The notes beneath the pieces were generated by a model. The model had not been told where the DNA came from, ran no database searches, and saw only the letters and a program-made list of their open reading frames with translations. DNA of 64,000 nucleotides, from NCBI RefSeq assembly GCF_008298015.1, contig NZ_VTPX01000014.1, forward strand, positions 1-64,000, read 5' to 3'. The first letter of the stretch is position 1. Each line of letters starts with the position of its first letter. The DNA comes from Salinicola corii. Lineage in GTDB: Bacteria; Pseudomonadota; Gammaproteobacteria; Pseudomonadales; Halomonadaceae. Position numbers and translations under genes: made by a program. This document shows positions 48,050 through 57,745 of the stretch, in pieces.

Positions 48050-49144
48050 TCAGACGGCGAAGAGGGATGACAGCGGCGTCAGCCTTGCCGCATGTTCGAG
48101 GCGGCGATCCTGGTCGTCGAACAGGTGCAGCGGGCCGTCGACGGCCAGCCGGATCGCGCCCTGCTGTCGAATGCCGGATGCGGCGAGCGCCGTCACCGGC
48201 AACCTGGCTGTCAGCGGCTCGTGATGTTCCGGCAGCCGGCAGTGAACCAGGGCATCCACGCCCAGCGGTTCGATCATCTCCACCGTGCCTGCCAGCTCTC
48301 CCTGCGGGTCGAGTCTCAAGTGCTCCGGGCGCAGGCCGAGCGTGGCCGCCCCAGGGTCGCCGGAGAGCTGGAGCCCAGCACACAGGTGGGCGCCGTCGCG
48401 AGCCCGTTTGACGGGTATCAGGTTCATCGCCGGCGAGCCGATGAAGCGGGCCACGAAGCAACTGATCGGCTTCTCGAACAGTGCCATCGGCGTGCCGATC
48501 TGTTCGATGCGACCGTCGCGCATGACCACCAGCCGATCGGCTAGCGTCATCGCTTCTACCTGATCGTGGGTGACGTATAGCATGCTGGCCCCCAGCCGCT
48601 GCTGGAGGCGCCGAATCTCCAGGCGCATCTGGACGCGCAGCGCCGCATCCAGATTCGAGAGTGGCTCGTCGAACAGGAATACGGTTGGCTCGCGGACGAT
48701 GGCGCGCCCCATCGCCACGCGCTGGCGCTGTCCGCCGGAGAGTTGGCGGGGACGACGCTCGAGCAGGGCATCGATACCCAACAGTGTCGCCGCCTCGTGC
48801 ACCCGACGCTCGATCTCCGCGCGGGGGCGCCGCTGCAGCTTGAGCGCGTAGGCCATGTTGTCGAACACGCTCATGTGCGGATAGAGCGCGTAGTTCTGGA
48901 ACACCATCGCTATCCCGCGCTCGGCCGGCTCCAGGGCGTTGGCGACGGTCTCGCCGATGATCAACTGGCCACCACTGATGGCTTCGAGACCCGCCACCAT
49001 GCGTAGCAGCGTGGACTTGCCGCAGCCCGATGGGCCCACGATGACCATCAGCTCGCCCGCTTCCAGGGTCAGGTCCAGCGCCTCGACGGCTCGATGGCCG
49101 CCCGGGTAGGTCTTGGACAACTGGCGGCAGGTCAGTGTGGCCAT
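48050..49144 (-). CDS. ugpC: sn-Glycerol-3-phosphate ABC transporter ATP-binding protein
   Basis: 364 aa, MalK/UgpC family. Walker [14 protein letters not shown], signature [16 protein letters not shown], Walker [12 protein letters not shown], switch His in VTHDQ, then the C-terminal TOBE regulatory domain ([11 protein letters not shown]). Last gene of ugpBAEC, the E. coli gene order, which supports the Ugp assignment over a maltose-type one. Confidence 0.92.
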   Translation of the reverse strand: MATLTCRQLSKTYPGGHRAVEALDLTLEAGELMVIVGPSGCGKSTLLRMVAGLEAISGGQLIIGETVANALEPAERGIAMVFQNYALYPHMSVFDNMAYALKLQRRPRAEIERRVHEAATLLGIDALLERRPRQLSGGQRQRVAMGRAIVREPTVFLFDEPLSNLDAALRVQMRLEIRRLQQRLGASMLYVTHDQVEAMTLADRLVVMRDGRIEQIGTPMALFEKPISCFVARFIGSPAMNLIPVKRARDGAHLCAGLQLSGDPGAATLGLRPEHLRLDPQGELAGTVEMIEPLGVDALVHCRLPEHHEPLTARLPVTALAASGIRQQGAIRLAVDGPLHLFDDQDRRLEHAARLTPLSSLFAV

Positions 49145-49166
49145 GGTGGTTCTCCACGGTTGGAAA

Positions 49167-50012
49167 TCATTTCTCAGTATCGGTCAGGCCACGCACGAAG
49201 AAGCGCTGCATGGCAATGATGACCGCCACCGGCGGCAGCACGGTCATCACCGCCATGGCGGTGGCCAGTTGCCATGGCGGCAGGGTGTCGGTGGACTGGA
49301 CGAGATTCTTCAGACTGATCACGGCGGTGGCGTGTTCCGGCGAGTTGGCCGCCAGCAGGGGCCACAGGTACTGGTTCCATCCGTAGATGAACATGATCAC
49401 GAACAGCGCCGCCAGGTTGGTCTTCGACAGCGGCAGCACGAAGTCCTTCAGGAAGCGCAGCGGCCCGGCGCCGTCGAGCCGGGCGGCCTCGAATAGCTCT
49501 TGCGGCAGACTCATGAAACTCTGGCGCAGCAGGAAAGTGGCGGTGGCGGAAGCAATCAGTGGCAGGATCATGCCGGCATAGGTATCGATCAGCCCGAAGC
49601 GCGCCACCACGCCGTAGGTCGGCACGATGCGCACTTCCACCGGCAGCATCAGGGTGATGAAGATCAGCCAGAAGCAGAGCGTGCGGCAGGGGAAGCGGAA
49701 GAACACGATGGCGTAGGCGGCCAGCAGCGAGATCGCGATCTTGCCGATCGCGATGCCGAGTGCCATCACCAGTGAGTTGCCCAGCAGCCGCAGGGCGCTG
49801 ACACCGAGTCCCGCGATCGGCTGTGACAGCAACTGCCAGTAGTTGGCCAGCCCCTCGCTGCCGAACCACAGCGGGGCGATACCGCTCTGCAGGTCGCCCG
49901 CGCTATGGGTGGAGGCGGTGAGTGCCAGCCACAGCGGCAGTCCGAACACGATCACGCCGAGCAGCAGCAGCAGATGGGTCAGCCGGTCGAGATGAGGGCG
50001 GTGGTAGCGCAT
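49167..50012 (-). CDS. ugpE: sn-Glycerol-3-phosphate ABC transporter permease
   Basis: 281 aa. Its ATG at 50012 overlaps the ugpA stop by one base, so coupled. Six membrane segments; EAA loop ELFEAARLDGAGPLRFLKDFVLPL, and LPVEVRIVPTYGVV typical of UgpE. 22 bp before ugpC. Confidence 0.93.
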   Translation of the reverse strand: MRYHRPHLDRLTHLLLLLGVIVFGLPLWLALTASTHSAGDLQSGIAPLWFGSEGLANYWQLLSQPIAGLGVSALRLLGNSLVMALGIAIGKIAISLLAAYAIVFFRFPCRTLCFWLIFITLMLPVEVRIVPTYGVVARFGLIDTYAGMILPLIASATATFLLRQSFMSLPQELFEAARLDGAGPLRFLKDFVLPLSKTNLAALFVIMFIYGWNQYLWPLLAANSPEHATAVISLKNLVQSTDTLPPWQLATAMAVMTVLPPVAVIIAMQRFFVRGLTDTEK

Positions 50013-50887
50013 CAGTACTGGACCCGTCGTTCGAGATAACGGAACTGGACGAACGTGAGCGCGCCGACCAGCACCATCAACAACACCGACTGGGCGCTCG
50101 AACTGCCCAGATCGCGTGCCACGAAGCCATCCTCGTAGAGTTTGTAGACCAGCGTGCGGGTCGCGCCGCCAGGTCCGCCGAGGGTGGTGTTGTCGATGGT
50201 GGCGAAGGTCTCGAACAGCACGTAGACGCTGTTCATGACCAGCAGGAAGAAGGCGGTCGGCGAGAGCAGCGGCAGCGTGATGCCGACGAATCGCCGGAAC
50301 GGGCTGGCGCCGTCGATGGCCGCTGCCTCGAGCAGCGAGGCCGGGATCATCTGCAGCCCGGCGAGAAAGAACACGAAGTTGTAACTCATCTGCTGCCAGA
50401 TCGAGGCGATCACCACCAGCAGCAGCGCCTGCCCGGGATTCAACTGGGCGTCCCAATGGATGCCGAAGCCGGCCAGCGCATGGGTCAGCACACCGAGTAC
50501 CGGGTCGAACATGAACATCCATAAAAGGCCTGCGACCGCGGGCGCGATGGCATAGGGCCAGGTCAGCAGGATGCGGTAGAGTCTGGCGCCGTGCATCACG
50601 CGATCGGCGAGCACTGCAAGCAGCAATGCCAGCCCCATGGCGCCGACCGCCACCAGCACGCTGAACAGCGCCGTCACCCCCATGGCTTGCCAGTACTCCG
50701 CCGAGGCCATGACCCGCTGGAAGTTCGCCAGGCCCACGAAGCGTTCGCCGAGTCCGAAGGCATCCTGAACATAGAACGCCTGACGCAGCGATTCCGCGGC
50801 CGGCCAGAAGAAGAACACGGCCACGATGGCGAGCTGCGGCGCCAGCAGCAGCCAGGGCGTGAAACGGTGGCGTTCGAATGTGGTCAT
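50012..50887 (-). CDS. ugpA: sn-Glycerol-3-phosphate ABC transporter permease
   Basis: 291 aa with six membrane segments; LLLAPQLAIVAVFFFWPAAE at the start, TWPYAIAPAVAGLLWMFMF, and EAA loop SLLEAAAIDGASPFRRFVGI. Partner of UgpE in importing glycerol 3-phosphate and glycerophosphodiesters. Confidence 0.93.
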   Translation of the reverse strand: MTTFERHRFTPWLLLAPQLAIVAVFFFWPAAESLRQAFYVQDAFGLGERFVGLANFQRVMASAEYWQAMGVTALFSVLVAVGAMGLALLLAVLADRVMHGARLYRILLTWPYAIAPAVAGLLWMFMFDPVLGVLTHALAGFGIHWDAQLNPGQALLLVVIASIWQQMSYNFVFFLAGLQMIPASLLEAAAIDGASPFRRFVGITLPLLSPTAFFLLVMNSVYVLFETFATIDNTTLGGPGGATRTLVYKLYEDGFVARDLGSSSAQSVLLMVLVGALTFVQFRYLERRVQY

Positions 50888-50954
50888 CGATGGTTAGGCG
50901 GGTGGCTTGAGCCGCCCGCCGCTAGCGTGGGGAAAATGAGAATTGGCGCCAACG

Positions 50955-52277
50955 TCAGTGCGCCACGCTCTGTTGGAACTGCGCCAGCTCCTGGTTGCCA
51001 CGCCGGGCGGCCTCGTGCAGCGCCTCGGCAGCCGGCTCGTCACCGTTGAAGGCTTTCTCCAACTGCTCGGCGATGATGTTGCGGATCTGCGGCATGTTGC
51101 CCAGGCGCACGCCACGGCCATTGTCATCTGGCGTACCGCGGGTCAGCTGATCGATTGCCACGCTGGCCCCCGGGTTGTCCGCGTAGAAGCCTTGGGATTT
51201 CAGGCGCTGGTATGCGGCGGTGGTGATCGGTACGTAGCCCGTGAAGCTTGCCCAGTCGGCCTGAATGGCGGGGGAGGAGAGGAAATTCAGGAACTTGGCC
51301 ACGCCGCGGTAGACGTCGTCGGAGTGTCCCCGCATGACCCACAGCGAGGCGCCGCCGATGATCGAGTTCCTGGGCTGGTTCACCGCCTTGGCGTCATAGG
51401 GCAGCGGGGCGATGCCGAAGGTAAACTTGCCCTTGGCGGCCTCCTGGATGCCGGCCCGTGAGGCGGAAGAGGTAGTCAGCATGGCGCAGCGGCCCGACTG
51501 GAACCGCTTGGTGCCGCTGTCGGCGCGGCCGCCATATTCGAAGGCGTGGCTCTTCTGCCACTCGGCCAGGTTCTGGATGTGTGCCACGGTCGCCTCCTGC
51601 TTGTCGAACACCAGGCGAGCGTCGGTGCCATCGAAGCCGTTGGCATGGGTGGCGAAGGGCAGGTCATCAATGGCGCTGAAGTTCTCGAGTTGCGTCCAGC
51701 TTGGCCAGGCGGTGGTCAGCCCGCATTCTGAGGCGCCGCTTTCGACCAGCTTGTGGGCCGCCTCACCCACCGCTTTCCAGGTCGCCGGTGGCGTCTCGAT
51801 CCCGGCCTTCCGGAACGCATCCTTGTTGTAGTAGAGCACCGGGGTGGAGGAGTTGAACGGCATCGACAGCATTTGGCCGTCGCTCGAGGTGTAGTAGCTC
51901 TTGACCGCGGGCAGGAAGGCGTCGGGATCGAACGGCGTGTCGGTTTCCTCCATCAACTGATGGATCGGATAGATCGCGCCCCGCGCGTTCATCATCGTCG
52001 CGGTGCCCACTTCGAAGACCTGAGTGATAGCCGGGGCCTGATTGGCGCGGAAGGCAGCGATGGTCGCGGTGAGATTGTCGCTGTAGCTGCCTTTATAAAC
52101 GGGCTTGACCACATACTCGTCCTGCGAGGCGTTGAACTCGTCGGCGATCTCGTTGACCTTCTCGCCGAGCACGCCCTCCATGGCATGCCACCAGGTGATG
52201 GTGGTCGCCGCCTGGGCCGAGGAGGAGAGTGACAGGGTCGCCAGAGCGGCGTAGCAGAACAGGTGATGAAGTCGCAA
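50955..52277 (-). CDS. ugpB: sn-Glycerol-3-phosphate ABC binding protein
   Basis: 440 aa from a TTG at 52277 with GGAG eight bases upstream. This start gives a proper signal peptide (MRLHHLFCYAALATLSLSSS, cut after AQA), whereas the longer frame buries it. UgpB landmarks: ITWWHAMEGVLGEKVNEIAD, VYKGSYSDNLTATIAAFRA and QVFEVGTATMM. First gene of the operon; together with the glp genes it points to glycerol phosphate use. The 294-bp spacer to uspA-like 52572 shows no other gene. Confidence 0.92.
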   Translation of the reverse strand: MRLHHLFCYAALATLSLSSSAQAATTITWWHAMEGVLGEKVNEIADEFNASQDEYVVKPVYKGSYSDNLTATIAAFRANQAPAITQVFEVGTATMMNARGAIYPIHQLMEETDTPFDPDAFLPAVKSYYTSSDGQMLSMPFNSSTPVLYYNKDAFRKAGIETPPATWKAVGEAAHKLVESGASECGLTTAWPSWTQLENFSAIDDLPFATHANGFDGTDARLVFDKQEATVAHIQNLAEWQKSHAFEYGGRADSGTKRFQSGRCAMLTTSSASRAGIQEAAKGKFTFGIAPLPYDAKAVNQPRNSIIGGASLWVMRGHSDDVYRGVAKFLNFLSSPAIQADWASFTGYVPITTAAYQRLKSQGFYADNPGASVAIDQLTRGTPDDNGRGVRLGNMPQIRNIIAEQLEKAFNGDEPAAEALHEAARRGNQELAQFQQSVAH

Positions 52278-52571
52278 GGCAATATCTCCGGGCAGTCGAG
52301 CGGGGGAAATGGAGCACTGGTGGCGTACCTTAGAAGAGAAAGATGTCAGTCCGATGGCCGTGCTGTGACGGTGCCGCACTTACGCGTCGAGTCGGAGGCG
52401 GGCATTCACACGGCCCTGCGACCTTTTGCGGCCTTTCGCTCGGCGCTGGATTGGCTACGCTGAGTGGGAGTTCGGTGTCCTGCCTGGCGAAACACTGGCG
52501 TTTACCGCGGCTGGCAGTACACGGTCTTCTAGCGACCAGCGAGTCGATCGCCAACCAAGGGGGTAGCGACC

Positions 52572-53018
52572 ATGTCTCAACGGATTCTGGTACCGATCGA
52601 CGGTTCCACCAGTGCGCGCAAGGCGCTGGAGCATGCATGCCTTGTCCGGCGCGCGACCCAGGCACGGATTCACCTGCTGCACGTTCCCGAGGTGCCGATA
52701 GCCAAGGATGCGCTAGGCGCGAAAGTCGGTGCTGCGCCGGCCGACTATACGCCGGAGAAAGGACGCCTGGCGGGAGAGCGCCTGCTCGAGGAAGCCTGGC
52801 AGGCCGTGGCCGGTGATGCGGAAGACGTGACCTATCACGTCGTGGAAGGGAGACCCGCGCAGGTGATCGTCCAGCAGGCGACCGACCTCGGCGTCGACAT
52901 GATCGTCATGGGCAGCCGCGGTCTCAGCGATCTCAAGAGCCTGGTGGTCGGCAGCGTGTCGCACAAGGTATCGCATATCGCCCCTTGCCCGGTGATCACA
53001 CTGCACGTACCGGATTAG
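52572..53018 (+). CDS. Universal stress protein, UspA family
   Basis: 148 aa single Usp domain. N-terminal ILVPIDGSTSARKALEHA and C-terminal ATP-binding GSRGLSDLKSLVVGSVSHKV (G-2x-G-9x-G-S), so the nucleotide-binding subgroup. Divergent from ugpB and convergent with the SbmA-like gene, 10 bp between stops. Confidence 0.93.
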   Translation: MSQRILVPIDGSTSARKALEHACLVRRATQARIHLLHVPEVPIAKDALGAKVGAAPADYTPEKGRLAGERLLEEAWQAVAGDAEDVTYHVVEGRPAQVIVQQATDLGVDMIVMGSRGLSDLKSLVVGSVSHKVSHIAPCPVITLHVPD

Positions 53019-53028
53019 GCGCTGCCGG

Positions 53029-54267
53029 TCAGGCGCCAGTTGCCGAGTCCGAGCGCGCCGGCGGCGCGTCTTGGCCCTCGATCACGGCCTCGAACGTGCG
53101 TAGCCGTTTGACGATCGAGAGCAGCTCGATGATCGTCGACCACGAATTGACCAGGTACTGGAACGATTCGCGAACCTGGCCGAACACGTTGAGCACCTGC
53201 TGCAGCAGACCCAGGGTCAGCTTGCCGGCGACGATCGACGGCGTCAGCACTACGAACGCGAAGATCGTGTCCGCCTGCAGGTAGAAGATGCGGGCGATGT
53301 TGAAGTAGGCGTAGTGCCAGTAGAGGCGGAAATAGTTGTGACGCACGCGGGAAAAGAGCCCGGCCACCGCGGTCGGCTCGGCGCGCGAGGGGTCGTCTTC
53401 GCCATAGACCAGCTCCTTGCGGTAGGCCGCCTCCACGCGCTGATTGCGAAACTCGAGCCCCGGCAGCTTGATCCCCACCAGTGCCAGAAACAGCGTGCCG
53501 AACACGGACCAGACGATCGCCGCCCATACCAGCGCATCGGAGACATGGCCGACCAGCGGCAGTTCGGTGATGTTCTTCGACATCGCCACCAGCAGCGGTA
53601 GAAAGGCGATCAGCGTCAGCACCGCCTTGAGCAGGTTGACGCCCAGACCTTCCAGCGTGGTCGAGAAGCGCATGGTGTCTTCCTGGACACGCTGGGCCGC
53701 ACCTTCCACGTGCCGGAGCCGCGGCCAGTGCGCCATGTAATAGTCGTTCATCGCTGTACGCCAACGGAAGATATAGTGGCTGACGAAGAACAGGTTGAAC
53801 ACACCCACCGTCACCGCGACGAAGGCGATGCCGGCGAAAGTGAGCATTTCCCGGTAGAGATCCAGGGCGGTCACGCCGCTGCCACCGGCGAGCGCTTGCT
53901 GCACCATGTCCCAGAACGGACCGTACCAGGCGTTGACCGCAACGCTGGTCTGCACGGAGAAGTAGGTCAGGAACACGATCAGTGCGGTGCCCAGGATCGA
54001 CCAGTACTGCCACCGGTGCGGGGCGAAACGAAACCACCCGGCGGCGAACAGCCCAACACAGAGCGCGTAGTAGAGATAGAACCAGAGAAACGGCGCCGAC
54101 CAGAATCGAGAGACGCCGATCGGCAGGGAGGCCTCATCCGCTGGCGGCAGCCCGATGGCTGCGCCCCAGGTGCTGGCGGCGAACTCCCACAGGACGATGG
54201 CGAATAGTGCCCATCCCAGGGCAGTGAAGAAGAACAGCGACGGCTTGGGAAAGAACGATCGGAACAC
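53029..54267 (-). CDS. SbmA/BacA-like peptide transporter
   Basis: 412 aa. Seven to eight membrane segments; SbmA/BacA landmarks [36 protein letters not shown], and [21 protein letters not shown]. Known members use the proton gradient to import Pro-rich antimicrobial peptides, bleomycin or microcins; they lack an ATPase domain, as here. Single gene with the MITE-like element beyond its promoter region. Confidence 0.9.
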   Translation of the reverse strand: MFRSFFPKPSLFFFTALGWALFAIVLWEFAASTWGAAIGLPPADEASLPIGVSRFWSAPFLWFYLYYALCVGLFAAGWFRFAPHRWQYWSILGTALIVFLTYFSVQTSVAVNAWYGPFWDMVQQALAGGSGVTALDLYREMLTFAGIAFVAVTVGVFNLFFVSHYIFRWRTAMNDYYMAHWPRLRHVEGAAQRVQEDTMRFSTTLEGLGVNLLKAVLTLIAFLPLLVAMSKNITELPLVGHVSDALVWAAIVWSVFGTLFLALVGIKLPGLEFRNQRVEAAYRKELVYGEDDPSRAEPTAVAGLFSRVRHNYFRLYWHYAYFNIARIFYLQADTIFAFVVLTPSIVAGKLTLGLLQQVLNVFGQVRESFQYLVNSWSTIIELLSIVKRLRTFEAVIEGQDAPPARSDSATGA

Positions 54268-54395
54268 GGTGACGGCCCTGCGGTTGTCGGTGAACGGCGA
54301 AGCAGCACCACGACGGCGCTGCTGCGGTCACTCATCGACCTCGAACCGATTGTTACGTTCCCTTACCTGCGTGGCGGCCCCGGCCAGTCGCCTCA

Positions 54396-54567
54396 GAGGG
54401 TGTCTACAAAATGCCTGCGCTCGGCAATACGGTGTTGAAATCGACCTCGTACGCGAGCCCGGTCAAAATACTCATTTACCCCGCGTAAACTGGAACGCCA
54501 GCCCGGTCCTTTTTTCGACCGATTTCGCCTTGTCTTGCCTTCGCTCGTCGGATTTGTAAACACCCTC
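54396..54567. mobile_element. MITE-like element, 172 bp
   Basis: Ends GAGGGTGTCTACAAA and TTTGTAAACACCCTC are 15-bp terminal inverted repeats with one mismatch. Both sides are flanked by TCA (54393-54395 and 54568-54570), a 3-bp target duplication of the TNA type used by IS5/IS1031-like elements. No coding capacity. The right-hand TCA is also the stop codon (TGA) of the minus-strand gntR gene, so insertion hit the stop without lengthening the protein. Confidence 0.72.
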
Positions 54568-55305
54568 TCAGGAAATGTCGACCTGGTAGCGGAACGTGCT
54601 GGCGGCGCCACGCGAACGTCGATACTCCAGTGGCGTGCGATCGTAGCCGAGCGCCAGCCGCTCCACCATGACGACCGGCTGTCCCGTGCCGATGCCCAGG
54701 ATGTCGGCGATCGTCGCCTGGGCCGTCTCGACGGTCAGCGTTTCCCGCGCCGATCCTATCAACTGGCCGCAATGCGATTCATAGAAGGGGTAGAGCAGGT
54801 TGCCAAAGTCCGCGATGTCGATGTGCATCAGGGCATCGAAGCGGGTGGCCGGCAGCCAGATCTCCTCGTGCAGGAGCGTCGCCCCGTCGAGTTGGCGGAT
54901 TCTCTCCAGCCGAATCGTCTGTTCGGTCTCCATCAGTTCCAGCGCCTCCGCGATATCTCCGGGGGCGGGCTCCAGATGGCGCGAGAGAATACGGCTCCTG
55001 GGAATCCGGCGGTCGCCGTGGGCATCCACCTGACGGAAGAAGCGAAACAGCGAGCCCTCGAAATTGGGACGAAGAATGAAAGTGCCACGCCCCTGGCTAC
55101 GCTTCATCAGGCCATCCTGGACCAGTGTGTCCACGGCTTTTCGCAGCGTGCCGACGGCGACACCATAGTGCCTGGTCAGTTCCGCCTCGGTAGGTATCGC
55201 GCCGCCGGGTGTCCACTCTCCCGCAGCGATCTTGGCAAGCATATCGTCACGTAAACGTTGATAGAGCGGTAGGCGTTCGTCCGTCATCGAGTTTGTTCCC
55301 TTCAT
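54568..55305 (-). CDS. GntR/HutC-family regulator
   Basis: 245 aa from ATG 55305 (GAGAGGGG upstream); ATG 55287 is also possible. N-terminal winged helix YQRLRDDMLAKIAAGEWTPG, TEAELTRHYGVAVGTLRKAV, GRGTFI; C-terminal UTRA ligand domain with LERIRQLDG and LEYRRSRG. Divergent from the amidohydrolase/MatC genes with perfect palindromes between, so their likely regulator. Its stop codon is the target duplication of the adjacent MITE. Confidence 0.9.
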   Translation of the reverse strand: MKGTNSMTDERLPLYQRLRDDMLAKIAAGEWTPGGAIPTEAELTRHYGVAVGTLRKAVDTLVQDGLMKRSQGRGTFILRPNFEGSLFRFFRQVDAHGDRRIPRSRILSRHLEPAPGDIAEALELMETEQTIRLERIRQLDGATLLHEEIWLPATRFDALMHIDIADFGNLLYPFYESHCGQLIGSARETLTVETAQATIADILGIGTGQPVVMVERLALGYDRTPLEYRRSRGAASTFRYQVDIS

Positions 55306-55411
55306 GAGTGTTCCCCTCTCCACCCTGCTTCAAACAAAGGTATCACTTTTGTTGTCGTCTTTAGTCGTAGGCTACATGGATTGCAACGCATTAGGTGTAT
55401 GCTTACATTTG

Positions 55412-55435
55412 ATCTATTCATCTAGTTGAATAGAT
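55412..55435. promoter_or_regulatory. Perfect palindrome between gntR and the amidohydrolase gene
   Basis: ATCTATTCA (55412-55420) and TGAATAGAT (55427-55435) form a 9-bp inverted repeat with a 6-bp centre TCTAGT. A weaker one, AACAAA-N8-TTTTGTT, lies at about 55334-55354 nearer gntR. Both fit operators of the GntR protein; the first is 64 bp upstream of the amidohydrolase start. Confidence 0.6.
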
Positions 55436-55499
55436 GTTGAGAATAGACCGAACCCTCCGTTCGCTGTCACGTGTTCACGCCACTTACCAAGGGCCGTCC

Positions 55500-56333
55500 A
55501 TGACGCAACTCGCTACCGTCGCGCTGACCGGTGTCGATACCCATGCGCATATTTTCCAGCACAATCTGAAACTGGCGGGCAACCGTCGCTACAGTCCGGA
55601 CTACGACGCCACCATCGAGCAGTATCTGGCGCATCTCGATCATTGCGGCCTCTCCCACGGCGTGCTGGTACAGCCCAGCTTTCTGGGTACCGACAACAGT
55701 CACATGGTCTCGGCGCTACGCCGGTTCCCACAGCGTCTGCGCGGTACAGCGGTAGTGGAGCGGGACGTGGACGACGAGACGCTCGATGAGCTGGCCGAAG
55801 CCGGCGTCGTCGGGATCCGGCTCAACCTGATCGGGCAACCTCTGGAAGATTATCGTAGCGCGGCGTGGCAAACGCTATTCGCCAAAGTGGCACGTCGCGG
55901 GTGGTCGGTGGAGATCCAGCGGGGCATGGAAGATCTGGATATGGTTCTGCCGCAGATCCTGAAAGCCGACGTGGCAGTGGTGATCGATCATTTCGGGTTG
56001 CCCTCCGGCGAGATCGATCCGGTCAACTCCCACCATCAGGCGCTGTTGTCTCTGCTTTCGAGCGAGGAGATCTGGGTCAAACTGTCGGCGACCTATCGCA
56101 GTCGCTCGAATCCAGCACAGGCGTTGCGTTCGATCGATCGACTGCGCAATGCCTATGGCCATAGCGAGCGCTTGCTATGGGGAAGTGACTGGCCGCATAC
56201 GAGATTCGAAGACCAGACGGATTACGACGACCAGTTCTCGATGATGCAGACGCTGTTGCCGGATGCCGACGAGCGCCGGCAGGTTCTGGTCGACAACCCG
56301 GCCAGGCTGTTCAAGATCGGACCTGCGAACTGA
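55500..56333 (+). CDS. Amidohydrolase family protein (LigI/2-pyrone-dicarboxylate lactonase-like)
   Basis: 277 aa from ATG 55500, with AAGGG upstream. TIM-barrel amidohydrolase-2 family: GVDTHAHIFQ (first His pair), VVIDHFGLPSG (third His), and LLWGSDWPHTRFE (catalytic Asp). Hydrolyses a lactone or related carboxylate; which one is not visible. Followed after 67 bp by a MatC-type dicarboxylate transporter, so the substrate or product is probably a di- or tricarboxylate. Confidence 0.87.
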   Translation: MTQLATVALTGVDTHAHIFQHNLKLAGNRRYSPDYDATIEQYLAHLDHCGLSHGVLVQPSFLGTDNSHMVSALRRFPQRLRGTAVVERDVDDETLDELAEAGVVGIRLNLIGQPLEDYRSAAWQTLFAKVARRGWSVEIQRGMEDLDMVLPQILKADVAVVIDHFGLPSGEIDPVNSHHQALLSLLSSEEIWVKLSATYRSRSNPAQALRSIDRLRNAYGHSERLLWGSDWPHTRFEDQTDYDDQFSMMQTLLPDADERRQVLVDNPARLFKIGPAN

Positions 56334-56400
56334 AGGCCGGCGGACGATACGACAAGCACGCATGAAGAGTGCATGACAAGTACGAAAGGGGAACAGGATT

Positions 56401-57702
56401 ATGATGAGTCTACTGGTGGTGGGGGCGATCGTCGTCTCCATCATTCTGGGATACCGCACCAGGATCAATATCGGGCTGTTCGCGATCGCCTTCGCCTACC
56501 TGCTCGGTTGCTTCGGATTGGGGCTGAGTCCCAAGGAAGTGATCGCCATGTGGCCGCTGAAGATCTTCTTCATCATCTTCTCGGTCTGCCTGTTCTACAG
56601 CTTCGCGATCGTCAACGGCACGCTGGAGAAGCTGGCCGAACACCTGATGTATCGTTGTCGGCACTTTCCGCATCTGCTGCCTTTCGCCATCTTTCTGGCG
56701 GCGGTGGTGATCTCGGCATTGGGCGCGGGCTACTACACCGTGCTGGCGTTCATGGCGCCGATCACGCTGCTGCTGTGTAGTCGTACCGGGCTGAACCTGA
56801 TCGTCGGTGCCATGGCGGTCAACTATGGGGCGCTGGCGGGCGCCAACTTCGTTTCCAGCCAGAGCGGCATCATCTTCCGTACCCTGATGACCAGTTCGGG
56901 CATCTCCGACAACCAGGCCTTCATCAACAGCTTTGGCATCTTCGCCAGCACCATGATCGTGCCGATCGTCGTTCTATCCGGACTGATCCTGTTCGGCCGC
57001 AAGCGCGGCACGGCCATGGCGTCTCTGGAGCATGTCGAGCGTCCCAGCCCGCTCGACCGTGACCAGCGCGCCACCTTGCTCCTGACCCTGGTGATGATGG
57101 CTAGCGTGCTGCTGCCGCCCATCGCCAGCCTGATCCTGCCCGACAATGCCGCCGTGACGTTCGTCAATTCCAAGGTGGACATCGGCCTGATCGCCAGCGT
57201 GTTCTCGGTCATCGCGCTACTGATGAAACTGGGCGACGAGCGCAAGGCGATTGCCTCGCTGCCGTGGGGCACGATCATCATGATCTGCGGTGTCGGCATG
57301 CTGATCTCGGTGGCGATCAAGGCGGGCACCATCGATCTGCTCGGCTCCTGGATCGGTACCAACATTCCGCCAGTGCTGATTCCGGTCGCGTTCGGCGTCG
57401 TTGCCGCATTCATGTCGCTGTTCGCGAGTACGCTGGGCGTGGTCACGCCGGCACTATTCCCGCTGGTGCCGTCGCTGGCCGGTACGCTGTCGATCGATCC
57501 GATGATCATCTTCATTGCCATCGTGGTCGGCGCGCAGGCCACCTCGATCTCACCGTTCTCTTCCGGGGGCAGCCTGATTCTCGGCTCCTGTCCGACGGAC
57601 GAAGCGCGCTCGGGACTGTTGCCCAAGCTGCTGTTCCGTGCCGCACCGCTCGGCTTCATCGCCGCGCTGGTGTTCAACCTGCTGCTGACGTTCGTGTTTT
57701 AG
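56401..57702 (+). CDS. MatC-type dicarboxylate/SLC13-like transporter
   Basis: 433 aa with about 11-12 membrane segments. N-terminal MatC-type region (INIGLFAIAFAYLLGCFGLG, then WPLKIFFIIFSVCLFYSFAI). Internal TLGVVTPALFPLVPSLAG and the C-terminal ATSISPFSSGGSLILGSCP resemble ion-transporter superfamily pore loops. Likely imports the carboxylate handled by the amidohydrolase encoded just upstream. Confidence 0.82.
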   Translation: MMSLLVVGAIVVSIILGYRTRINIGLFAIAFAYLLGCFGLGLSPKEVIAMWPLKIFFIIFSVCLFYSFAIVNGTLEKLAEHLMYRCRHFPHLLPFAIFLAAVVISALGAGYYTVLAFMAPITLLLCSRTGLNLIVGAMAVNYGALAGANFVSSQSGIIFRTLMTSSGISDNQAFINSFGIFASTMIVPIVVLSGLILFGRKRGTAMASLEHVERPSPLDRDQRATLLLTLVMMASVLLPPIASLILPDNAAVTFVNSKVDIGLIASVFSVIALLMKLGDERKAIASLPWGTIIMICGVGMLISVAIKAGTIDLLGSWIGTNIPPVLIPVAFGVVAAFMSLFASTLGVVTPALFPLVPSLAGTLSIDPMIIFIAIVVGAQATSISPFSSGGSLILGSCPTDEARSGLLPKLLFRAAPLGFIAALVFNLLLTFVF

Positions 57703-57745
57703 TTGGGGCGTTGAGTACAGGTTCTAGGGCGGTTGGGATCAAGCC

